Shown: piece by piece, positions 1 to 6,620 of the stretch
How the letters are laid out: each line of letters opens with the position of its first letter
Position numbering within the stretch: the stretch's first letter is position 1
Assembly (NCBI GenBank): GCA_031581485.1
Contig: JAVLBA010000066.1
Span: forward strand, 1 to 13,027
Length of the DNA: 13,027 nt
Direction of reading: 5' to 3'
From: BM506 sp031581485
GTDB lineage: Bacteria > Desulfobacterota > Desulfobulbia > Desulfobulbales > SURF-16
Program-made: the position numbers and the translations under genes
The notes under the pieces: generated by a model
What the model was told of the DNA's origin: nothing
Database searches by the model: none
What the model saw: only the letters and a program-made list of their open reading frames with translations

Positions 1-298
1 GTCGGCGCCCCGGCCACTCTCGTTGCCCAGCATACCCTGCCCTTGAAATCCCCGATTTCCGGCTGAGATCAGGGGCGCTGCAGAAAAGCAGGGGAGAGGA
101 GGGAATTATTGCCGTCCCCTGCCGCTCCGGACGGGGCGGCAAGGGCCCGGCGGGGAATCTATTTAGTGCAATGGCTGAAAAACCGTGCTGAATTTGTTGC
201 CTAATCAGGCCTGCCTTGCTATATTTGAACCTCAATCGGCCTGCAACCACCAGGAGTGAACGGGGCATCATCCTTTAAAAAAGAGCAGAGGGGAGAGT
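1..298. other. Upstream region without a convincing gene
   Basis: No gene can be supported here. On the + strand the frame starting at base 1 is open from the window edge to a TGA at 64-66, giving a 21-residue tail (ending in SPISG), which could be the 3' end of an upstream gene but is too short to judge. Bases 110-141 can form a GC-rich hairpin (TGCCG, bulged T, CCCC pairing with GGGGCGGCA) without a following T tract, so it is not a clear terminator. The segment from about 160 to 298 is more AT-rich and holds the likely promoter and ribosome binding site of the pilin gene. A - strand frame from 268 to the left edge is open but its translation (Arg/Pro-rich, low complexity) looks like chance. 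Confidence 0.5.
197..225 (+). promoter_or_regulatory. Candidate sigma70 promoter of the pilin gene
   Basis: A -35-like TTGCCT (197-202; 4 of 6 to TTGACA) and a -10-like TATATT (220-225; 5 of 6 to TATAAT) are separated by exactly 17 bp. Transcription would begin near 232, leaving a leader of about 67 nt before the pilin ATG. I looked for a sigma54 (-24/-12, GG-N10-GC) element, common for pilins, and did not find one with correct spacing. The call rests on motif match and position only. Confidence 0.45.
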
Positions 299-730
299 AT
301 GAATCAAAAGGGTTTTACACTTATCGAACTGATCGTCATCATCGTCATTCTTGGTATCCTGGCGGTCACCGCTGTACCCAAGTATGTGGATATGAAGACG
401 GAGGCGGAGAAAGCCGCTGCCGACGGCGTCTATGGGGCTGCCCAGGGTGCCGTCACCATGAATTATGCCGCGAGCTTGCTTGATATACCTGCTGCGGATA
501 GACCTGCCTATGATGGATCTGGCTGCTCTGATGGATTTATAGATGATGAACAATGTCTAGCCAATGCCATGGAGGAAGTGCCTGAGGGCTGGGCTGTTAC
601 TACAGACTATCTCTGCCGTTCCAGTGATGGTAATACTTGTGATGCTGTTAATACTGATCCTGATTACGGGATTTCCGTGGCCACGAGTGAAACCGCCACT
701 CGCAAGGCCGTCCTGAGCAGGACCTGGTAG
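299..730 (+). CDS. Type IV pilin, MSHA-type, probable major subunit
   Basis: This 143-residue protein is a class III-signal prepilin and the likely structural subunit of the pilus built by the genes on the other strand. It has a very short leader (MNQKG) and a canonical processing site G5|F6 with FTLIE, including Glu at mature position 5 (residue 10), followed by a hydrophobic helix to about residue 27. The helix then continues as an amphipathic segment (AVPKYVDMKTEAEKAA), as in MshA-like and GspG-like subunits. Four cysteines (76, 86, 106, 114) in the globular part could form two disulfides. The start is fixed by a purine-rich Shine-Dalgarno at 289-296 and an in-frame TGA at 257-259. It has its own promoter-like sequence and a strong terminator, and is convergent with the assembly operon. 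Within the C-terminal half GC falls and T-ending codons are frequent. It could alternatively be an abundant minor pilin; the major role is inferred from its small size and separate expression. Confidence 0.9.
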   Translation: MNQKGFTLIELIVIIVILGILAVTAVPKYVDMKTEAEKAAADGVYGAAQGAVTMNYAASLLDIPAADRPAYDGSGCSDGFIDDEQCLANAMEEVPEGWAVTTDYLCRSSDGNTCDAVNTDPDYGISVATSETATRKAVLSRTW

Positions 731-758
731 AAAAGAGCTTTACAGAATATGCGTTACT

Positions 759-797
759 GGCCTGCAGGAGTGTTTCTTCCTGCAGGCCTTTTTTTTT
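759..797 (+). terminator. Intrinsic terminator of the pilin gene
   Basis: A perfect 11-bp stem (GGCCTGCAGGA at 759-769 with TCCTGCAGGCC at 778-788) and an 8-nt loop are followed directly by nine T residues (789-797). This is a textbook Rho-independent terminator on the + strand, 28 nt after the pilin stop codon. On the - strand the stem is not followed by T residues, so it should not work efficiently on the opposing operon. Confidence 0.93.
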
Positions 798-799
798 GT

Positions 800-852
800 G
801 TGCGCCCGGCAGGGCGCACTTCCTTGGAGGTAGCGGGGGAGACCCCGCTACC
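800..852. other. Two further hairpins between the convergent genes
   Basis: An 8-bp stem with a 4-nt loop (800-807 with 812-819) and a 10-bp stem with a 4-nt loop (829-838 with 843-852) lie immediately after the pilin terminator. The second stem spans the stop codon (848-850) of the - strand ligase/TPR gene. Neither is followed by a T tract on the - strand, so they are not classical terminators for the operon, but they may stabilise the mRNA 3' end or pause polymerase between converging transcripts. Confidence 0.55.
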
Positions 853-2824
853 TGCTCAATGCCTTGACCTCAGAGAGCGCCTCTGCCGCTTTCTGCCAGC
901 CCGGCTCCCTGGCCAGGGCTTGGGTAAAGGCCTGGACTGCCCCTTCCAGGTCGCCCTCTTTTCGGCGCGCCTCCCCCAGATTGTACCAGACCTGTTTTGA
1001 TGCCCCCTTCATAGCGGCCGCCCTGGCGAAACTGTCCCTGGCCTCAGAATAGCGGCCCTGCTGCAGCAGGGCGGAGCCAATATTGCTGCAGGCCGCCCAG
1101 TTTGCCGGAAAGATGGCCAGGGCCTCCTCTGAGATTGCTTGCGCCTCCTGGTATCTGCCCCCTTGCAAGTAGACGGCGCCCAGATTGGTCATGGCGTTGA
1201 TATCCAGCGGGTCTCTTTTCAGGCTCACCTTGAACGCTCTTTCCGCCTGGCGCAGGTTGCCGCTCTGCATATAGGCCCGGCCCAGGTAGGTGAGCAGCTG
1301 ATGGCGCAGGGGCTGTGCCCGCACCATCTTTCGGCCCACCCTGATGGCTTCGGGCCATTGCTGCCGGTTTTCCAGCTTGATAAAGCGGGCCAGATAATGG
1401 TCCGCTTTGAGCTCATTATAACTGCTCAGGCCCGCCATGAGACAGAGGCCGCCGGCCAGGGCGCTGTAGGCCAGGATCTTGACAGCCGATATACGGCAAT
1501 CCCCTGCCTGCGGCGCCCTGGCCGCCAGGAGTCCCAGGTAGAGGGCGGCCATGAAGGGGGGCAGGCTGCAGGCCATGGGAAAGCTGAACAGGGCGACCAC
1601 CAGAAAGGCCAGGAGGCCCGTGAGGGCCAAGGCGGCAATAATTTGTTGTTCCCCATCTTCCCCCTGCAGAGAGAGTCTGGCCGTTGATGCGGTCTGCAGG
1701 ACAAGCCAGCTGAAGAGACCAAGGCCCACCAGCCCCAGTTCGGCAAGGCCCTGGAAGAGGTCATTATGGGTGTGGGCCGCCTGTCTGGCCACGGAGAAGC
1801 TCTGGTCCGTCAGCACCGCATCATGGTAGCGGGGATAATGATTCTTGAAATTGCCCAGGCCCACCCCCACCGCCAGGTGGTCCCGGGCCATGGCCAGGGT
1901 GTTGAGCCACAGGGCAAAGCGCACCTGTCTGCCAGGTTCCTTGACATCCGCCTGACTCTGGGCGACCCGGGAGACGATATTCCCGTAGCCGGAAAAGCTG
2001 CCCCCCTCACCGAGACCGATGAGGCCGGCAACCATCACCAGACCCAGGAGGATCCCTTTCTTCTGTCTCTTGGTCAGGCAGAGGAGGCTGTTGCTTTTAT
2101 GGAAAAGCAGGAAGAAAAGGGCAATAAGGGCAAGTTGCGCAACCAGGGCCAGCCAGCTGGCCCTGGTTTGGGCATAGACCAGAAACGTTGTCTGCAGGGC
2201 CAGGGTTATGGAGAGCAGGTAGACAAACCGCTTGCGTTCCACAAGAAAAAGGGTGATGGCGGCGGGCATGCTCAGCACCACGAAATGGGCCGCCATATTC
2301 TTGTTGGCAAAGGTGGCGGCGGGGGGCACGATCTGCGGGATGAGAGAAAGGCGGAAGAGGTGCTGGCCCATGCCGATCAGGGCGACGCCAAGACCGGCCA
2401 GGGCCAGGGCCCACAATAATATCTTGGCCCGGGCCGGAGAAAAAAAGAGTTGCAGGGCCAGGAAAAAGGCGGCCCCGGCCGCCAGCAGGTGGAGAAAACG
2501 TTTTATCACCTCATAGGGATTAACGGCATAGCTGAGGCCCACAAAAGACCAGAGCAAAAGAGCGGCCAGGGGCAGGAGGAGGGGGTGGGTGCGGATCGCA
2601 GCCTCTTCCTTATTACGGTAAGCGCGCAGGAAAAAGAGGGTGAGCAATAAAAAAGTGGTGATCTGCAGCCAGGCGGCCTGAGGGCGATTGGCAAATTCGC
2701 TCAGGCCCGGCAGCAGGACAAAGGGCGCCACCAGCATGACCAGGGCAAAGGCGCGGCACAGGCGGCCAGGCCCGGAAGGGGCTTGGGGCCGTCCGGCTGG
2801 GGTATGCTGCGGCTGGTTCATCAT
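848..2824 (-). CDS. O-antigen ligase/PglL-like (Wzy_C) membrane protein with C-terminal TPRs
   Basis: This 658-residue protein has about ten to twelve hydrophobic segments between residues 25 and 465. It carries hallmarks of the O-antigen ligase/polymerase/PglL superfamily: an ATFANKN motif (170-176), QTRASWL (219-225), GVGLGNF (320-326) and the large periplasmic-loop motif HTHNDLFQGLAELG (351-364). A C-terminal domain (about 475-650) holds roughly four tetratricopeptide repeats such as LGRAYMQSGNLRQAERAF. Family members transfer lipid-linked glycans to lipid A-core or to pilins, or polymerise them. The start chosen is the ATG at 2822-2824, which overlaps the mshG stop as ATGA and follows a near-perfect Shine-Dalgarno; an upstream in-frame GTG (2852-2854) or the next ATG (2819-2821) are alternatives. 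Coupling to mshG and closeness to the pilin suggest a pilin O-glycosyltransferase, but ligation to another glycan acceptor cannot be excluded. Confidence 0.85.
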   Translation of the reverse strand: MMNQPQHTPAGRPQAPSGPGRLCRAFALVMLVAPFVLLPGLSEFANRPQAAWLQITTFLLLTLFFLRAYRNKEEAAIRTHPLLLPLAALLLWSFVGLSYAVNPYEVIKRFLHLLAAGAAFFLALQLFFSPARAKILLWALALAGLGVALIGMGQHLFRLSLIPQIVPPAATFANKNMAAHFVVLSMPAAITLFLVERKRFVYLLSITLALQTTFLVYAQTRASWLALVAQLALIALFFLLFHKSNSLLCLTKRQKKGILLGLVMVAGLIGLGEGGSFSGYGNIVSRVAQSQADVKEPGRQVRFALWLNTLAMARDHLAVGVGLGNFKNHYPRYHDAVLTDQSFSVARQAAHTHNDLFQGLAELGLVGLGLFSWLVLQTASTARLSLQGEDGEQQIIAALALTGLLAFLVVALFSFPMACSLPPFMAALYLGLLAARAPQAGDCRISAVKILAYSALAGGLCLMAGLSSYNELKADHYLARFIKLENRQQWPEAIRVGRKMVRAQPLRHQLLTYLGRAYMQSGNLRQAERAFKVSLKRDPLDINAMTNLGAVYLQGGRYQEAQAISEEALAIFPANWAACSNIGSALLQQGRYSEARDSFARAAAMKGASKQVWYNLGEARRKEGDLEGAVQAFTQALAREPGWQKAAEALSEVKALSR

Positions 2825-4059
2825 CCCCCCCGCATCACCTCCATCATCGACCACATGGGGGTGAAGATGGCCAGGGCGATGAAGCCCACCATGATGCCCA
2901 TGAAGATCAGCAGCATGGGCTCGATGAGGGTGGCGAGATTTTTGATGGTGTAGTCGGTCTCCAGGTCATAATAGTCGGCGACCTTCTCCATCATCTCGTC
3001 GATGCGTCCCGATTCCACGCCCACACTCACCATCTGGGTCACCATCTCCGGAAAGAGGGGCTGCCTGGACATGGCATCATCCAGGGCCACCCCCTCTTCC
3101 ACCTCGGCGGCGATCTCCGCCAGCTGGTCGCGGAGGAGGAGATTTTCCAGGGCCGCCGACGACAGGCTCAGGGTCTTGATGATATCAATGCCGCTTCTGG
3201 TCAGCACGGCAAAGACGCGGCTGAACCGGGCCATGTATATCTTGGTGTAGAGGTTGGCAAAGACCGGCAGGCGCATGATGAGGGTGTCGCGCAGATGGAC
3301 AAATTCCCGGTACTGCAATCCCATCCGGTAGAGCATAATCATGCCGATCACAAAAGCGATAATCAGGATATGGTACTGGGCACTGAAATTACTGATGGCG
3401 ATAAGGAGCCGGGTGGCAAAGGGCAGCTCAACCTTGGAGGCGGTAAAGAGGGCCACAAACTTCGGCACCACGTAGGTCATCAGAAAGAAGGTGGCGGAAA
3501 AGAGGGCGACGATGACGATTTTCGGGTAGCGGGTGGCGGCCTTGATCCGTTCCTGGATCGCCTTTTCGTTTTCCAGGAGATCGGCCATGTAGAGAAAAGA
3601 GGTGTCCAGGCTGCCCGACTCCTCACCCACCCGGATAATATTGCGGTAGAGAACGGAAAAAAACTTGGGCTGCTTCTCAAAGGCATCGCCGAGACTTTCG
3701 CCCTGTTCGATATCGGTACGGATGGTGATAAGTACCTGGTGCAGCAGGGGATTGGAGACCTGTTTGGCGAGGATGGTGAGGGTGCGCAGCATGTCGATGC
3801 CGGCGCCGAGCAGGGTGGAGCATTGCCGGCAGAAGAGGATATGGTCCTCAAGGGTGATGCCCTGCCATTTCTGGAGGAGAGAGATCTTTCTCTCCGCAGG
3901 GGCGCTGGCGTCGGCGAGCTCCTCGGTGGCCGTGATGCGTATCGGGGTCAGATGCTGGCTCTGCAGCCATTTCTCCACATCCTTGACCCCTTCGGCCTGA
4001 TGGACCCCGTGCTTGGCGATGCCGCGGCCGTCAATGGCCTCATAATAAAAGGCAGCCAT
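2821..4059 (-). CDS. mshG: MshG, inner-membrane platform protein (GspF/PilC family)
   Basis: The 412-residue product belongs to the GspF/PilC family of polytopic platform proteins that couple the cytoplasmic assembly ATPase to pilin insertion into the fibre. Two tandem GspF domains are visible (about 74-200 and 276-400), each with the typical glycine-rich box: RVGEESGSL at 143-151 and SVGVESGRI at 345-353. Three hydrophobic segments (about 180-200, 229-245, 377-400) match the family topology, and the length is normal. It starts at an ATG only 2 nt after the mshE stop and its TGA overlaps the start of the Wzy_C/TPR gene, so the three genes are probably translated together. Pairing with an MshE-type ATPase makes MshG a better name than PilC or GspF. 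Confidence 0.95.
   Translation of the reverse strand: MAAFYYEAIDGRGIAKHGVHQAEGVKDVEKWLQSQHLTPIRITATEELADASAPAERKISLLQKWQGITLEDHILFCRQCSTLLGAGIDMLRTLTILAKQVSNPLLHQVLITIRTDIEQGESLGDAFEKQPKFFSVLYRNIIRVGEESGSLDTSFLYMADLLENEKAIQERIKAATRYPKIVIVALFSATFFLMTYVVPKFVALFTASKVELPFATRLLIAISNFSAQYHILIIAFVIGMIMLYRMGLQYREFVHLRDTLIMRLPVFANLYTKIYMARFSRVFAVLTRSGIDIIKTLSLSSAALENLLLRDQLAEIAAEVEEGVALDDAMSRQPLFPEMVTQMVSVGVESGRIDEMMEKVADYYDLETDYTIKNLATLIEPMLLIFMGIMVGFIALAIFTPMWSMMEVMRGG
2834..2842 (-). promoter_or_regulatory. Strong Shine-Dalgarno that sets the ligase/TPR start
   Basis: GGAGGTGAT, an extended match to the 16S rRNA anti-Shine-Dalgarno, lies inside the 3' end of mshG, 9 nt before the ATG at 2824. It favours this ATG over the upstream in-frame GTG at 2854. 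A run of seven G (2825-2831) fills most of the spacer. Confidence 0.75.
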
Positions 4060-4061
4060 AA

Positions 4062-5693
4062 CTACTCTTTCTGCTCCAGGGAGAGGCGCAGCACCTCGTC
4101 CAGGGAAGTGGTGCCGGCCACCACCTTGACCAGGCCGGCCTGGCGGAGATTCCGGAAGCCCTCCAGGGCTGCCTGGCGGGCGATCTCATGGGAGGAGGCC
4201 TGTTCCATGATCATCTTTTCGATGGCCTTGGAGAGTTCAAGGAGTTCATAGATGGCTACGCGGCCCCGATAGCCGGTCTCTTCACACTGGGGGCAGCCCT
4301 TGGGCCCGTAGATGAGGAGTTCCTCTTCAGGGACCCAGTGAAAAAGATCGATCAGGGCAGGGGTGATCTCCACGGCCTCTTTGCAGTGGGGGCAGAGGCG
4401 CCTGGGCAGGCGCTGGGCCAGAACCAGACCCACAGAGGAGGCGATTAAAAAGGGCGGGATCTGCATGTCAAGGAGACGGGCCACAGCCCCGCAGGAATCG
4501 TTGGTATGCAGGGTGGAGAGAACCATGTGGCCGGTCAGGGCGGCCTGGATGGCGATCTCAGCGGTATCCACATCCCTGATCTCGCCGATCATGATAATGT
4601 CCGGATCCTGGCGGAGGATGGAGCGCAGGGCAGAGACAAAGGTGAGGTTGGCCTTGATGTTGACCTGGACCTGATTGACCCCGGCCAGGTCATATTCCAC
4701 CGGATCTTCCACGGTGATGATGTTTTTCTCAGGGCTGTTTATCTTGTTGAGGGCACCGTAGAGGGTGGTGGTCTTGCCACTGCCGGTGGGGCCGGTGACC
4801 AGGATGATCTCGTGGGGCATGGCCAGATGGTGCCGGAAGATTTTTTCCTGCTCAGGTTCAAAACCAAGATCAGCAAGTTTGATTTTCACCTTGCTCTTGT
4901 CCAGCAGACGCATGACCACTTTCTCGCCGTTGCGCAGGGGCAGGATGGAGACCCTGATGTCAAACTCCTTGCCGGCGATGGGGATTTCAATACGGCCGTC
5001 CTGGGGTTTGCGCCGCTCGCCGATATCGAGCTGGCTCATGATCTTGATGCGGGAAATAAGATTGGGGTGCATCTCCAGGGAGTAGGTGCGGATATTGCGC
5101 AGGATGCCGTCGACCCGGCAGCGGACCCGCACCTCCTGGACATCCGGCTCAATATGGATATCACTGGCATCTGCCCGTACCGCGTGCAGGAGGATGTCGT
5201 TGATGGCGGCCACGGCCTCACTTTCCTCACCTTCCTCGGTCAGGCTGGAACCGGGCATGGCCGCCATGCCGCCATACTGCTGGTCAATGGCCGTGTTCAG
5301 CAGGGATTCCACGGCCACACAGGGCACCAGGACGCCCTTGATATGGCGGGAGGCGGCATCAATGGCGAAGATATTGAGGGGATCGGCCAGGGCCACCAGG
5401 ATTTCACCCGGCCTCTTGCCAATGGCCAGCAGTTTATTTTTGCGGGCCACGGATTCGGGGATAATGGTGACTATCTCCGGGTCGAGAACAATTTTGTTTA
5501 GGTCCACAAAGGGGATCTGCAGCTGGCGCGACAGGGTATGGGCCACTGCCTCTTCTGTGACAAAGCCCAGGTCGATGAGGGCCTGTCCCAGTTTGATGTC
5601 GTTTTCCTGGCCGAATTTCAGGGCCTGTGCCAGCTGGGCATCGGTGATGAGGCCGCCATCGACTAATATGTCGCCAAAACGTTTTTTTGCCAT
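4062..5693 (-). CDS. mshE: MshE, pilus assembly ATPase (GspE/PilB family)
   Basis: This 543-residue hexameric secretion ATPase should drive pilus polymerisation. The N-terminal MshEN domain (about 1-140) has two tandem 24-residue motifs (starting at R5 and K34) of the kind that bind cyclic di-GMP in Vibrio MshE. The catalytic core shows Walker A GPTGSGKT (301-308), the Asp box TVEDPVEY (327-334), Walker B IIMIGEIRD (366-374) and the His box STLHTND (393-399). A tetracysteine zinc site is intact (CPHC 434-437, CPQC 467-470), which marks an assembly rather than a retraction ATPase. Length is typical. No good Shine-Dalgarno precedes the ATG, which lies 29 nt after the mshM stop, so translation may depend on ribosomes arriving from mshM. 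The first c-di-GMP motif departs from consensus at its last position (Gly28). Confidence 0.96.
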   Translation of the reverse strand: MAKKRFGDILVDGGLITDAQLAQALKFGQENDIKLGQALIDLGFVTEEAVAHTLSRQLQIPFVDLNKIVLDPEIVTIIPESVARKNKLLAIGKRPGEILVALADPLNIFAIDAASRHIKGVLVPCVAVESLLNTAIDQQYGGMAAMPGSSLTEEGEESEAVAAINDILLHAVRADASDIHIEPDVQEVRVRCRVDGILRNIRTYSLEMHPNLISRIKIMSQLDIGERRKPQDGRIEIPIAGKEFDIRVSILPLRNGEKVVMRLLDKSKVKIKLADLGFEPEQEKIFRHHLAMPHEIILVTGPTGSGKTTTLYGALNKINSPEKNIITVEDPVEYDLAGVNQVQVNIKANLTFVSALRSILRQDPDIIMIGEIRDVDTAEIAIQAALTGHMVLSTLHTNDSCGAVARLLDMQIPPFLIASSVGLVLAQRLPRRLCPHCKEAVEITPALIDLFHWVPEEELLIYGPKGCPQCEETGYRGRVAIYELLELSKAIEKMIMEQASSHEIARQAALEGFRNLRQAGLVKVVAGTTSLDEVLRLSLEQKE

Positions 5694-5722
5694 GGTTTAT
5701 AAGGTGCCTGAAGAAAGAGGGG

Positions 5723-6580
5723 TCATGCCGATGCCTTGCGCACTCTACCCCAAAAGGTGATGAGAGGCTTCATGTCCAGGGATTCCACGGCATCTTTTAT
5801 ATTTTTTCTGTCAATATATTGCTGTTGGCCGGCATAGGCCATGAGCAGGGCCCGCGACATGAGTTTGTTGACCAGCCGGGGGGTTCCGTTGGTGTAGCGA
5901 TGAATCATCTTGGTGATGCCGGCCGCCGGAGTCAGGTCCGGCCGGCCCACCCGGTTGAGCCGGAAGTTGATATAGGATGCCATTTCAGGGCGGGAGAGGG
6001 GCAGAAGGGTCTCGGAAATAGTGATCCGTTGCCGCAGCTGGCGCAGGGAGGGTTTGTAGATCTTCGCCTTCAGTTCAGGCTGGCCCACCAGCAAGATCTG
6101 CATCAGTTTCCGCTTGTCTGTCTCAAAATTTGACAAAAGGCGCAGCTGCTCAATGGATTCCTCCGGCAGATTCTGGGCCTCGTCTATGATGACCAGCAGC
6201 CGTTTGCCCAGGGGATTACGGCTGACCAGATAGTCATAGATCTTTTGAAAGAGGGCTGGGGCGGGCAGGGCGTTGGCGCCGTGGTCCACCACGTCGAGAT
6301 CCTGCAGGATGGCAAAGAGCAGCTCCCGTGGTGAAAGCTGGGGGGAGATGATATAGGCCGTCTCATAGTGGCTGTGCAGATACGAACTCAGCTTGCGCAG
6401 CAACATGGTCTTTCCCGTGCCCACCTCGCCATAGATCATCAGAAAGCCCTCTCCGGAATCGAGTCCGTAGCGGACCACCTCGGTCACCGCGGAATGGGAG
6501 CGGGAGGGAAAATAGAAATCACGATCCGGGGTGAGACGAAACGGCTCTTCTTCTATGCCAAAAAATCTCAGGTGGTTCAT
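5723..6580 (-). CDS. mshM: MshM, ExeA-type AAA ATPase
   Basis: This AAA+ ATPase of the ExeA/GspA/MshM group (285 residues from the ATG) has Walker A GEVGTGKT, Walker B LLVIIDEAQNL with the DEAQ variant typical of this group, and a sensor-like LLVGQPEL. ExeA relatives help insert or assemble secretins, and MshM has been placed with MSHA biogenesis by its gene cluster. The family N-terminus (a short lead followed by FFG and EEPF) is present. The start is uncertain: the ATG at 6578-6580 gives the usual N-terminus, but the purine-rich AAGGAGAGG (6598-6606 region) is 17 nt away, while a TTG two codons upstream (6584-6586) has better spacing. There is no C-terminal peptidoglycan-binding or membrane segment of the kind found in longer ExeA proteins. 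It sits between the secretin and ATPase genes. Confidence 0.92.
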   Translation of the reverse strand: MNHLRFFGIEEEPFRLTPDRDFYFPSRSHSAVTEVVRYGLDSGEGFLMIYGEVGTGKTMLLRKLSSYLHSHYETAYIISPQLSPRELLFAILQDLDVVDHGANALPAPALFQKIYDYLVSRNPLGKRLLVIIDEAQNLPEESIEQLRLLSNFETDKRKLMQILLVGQPELKAKIYKPSLRQLRQRITISETLLPLSRPEMASYINFRLNRVGRPDLTPAAGITKMIHRYTNGTPRLVNKLMSRALLMAYAGQQQYIDRKNIKDAVESLDMKPLITFWGRVRKASA

Positions 6581-6620
6581 GGCCAATTTTTAACAGACCT
6601 CTCCTTGCTTCTTGTCTTGC

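Noticed and set aside
173..188. Sigma54-type promoter before the pilin
   Set aside because: GG (173-174) and GC (187-188) are 12 nt apart instead of 10, and the flanking bases do not fit TGGCAC-N5-TTGC.
1..268. Open - strand frame running off the left edge from an ATG at 266-268
   Set aside because: The translation is Arg/Pro-rich and low in complexity, has no recognisable motif, and covers the pilin promoter region and a GC-rich hairpin.
299..730. Pilin as a conductive, aromatic-rich e-pilin
   Set aside because: Aromatic residues are spread without long gaps (largest spacing about 23 residues), but there are only about 10 in 138 mature residues, roughly 7 percent, below the density usually associated with conductive pilins. 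The protein also has a large globular domain.
3295..5501. Long open frames on the + strand opposite mshG and mshE (318 and 331 codons)
   Set aside because: Their translations are His/Gly/Asp-rich without domains and they lie antisense to strongly conserved genes. They arise from the codon bias of the - strand genes. The same holds for the 317-codon frame at 10553-11506 and smaller ones elsewhere.
5681..5693. A7 run in codons 2-4 of mshE as a programmed frameshift or phase-variable site
   Set aside because: It encodes a common Ala-Lys-Lys start, no alternative frame product follows, and seven A is not unusual near a start codon.
4062..5693. The ATPase as GspE of a type II secretion system
   Set aside because: The neighbours (MshL-type secretin, ExeA/MshM ATPase, MshP/MshO-like minor pilins, PilM/N/O-like proteins) and the tandem MshEN motifs fit an MSHA pilus better. 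No GspD, GspL or GspH-K set is present.
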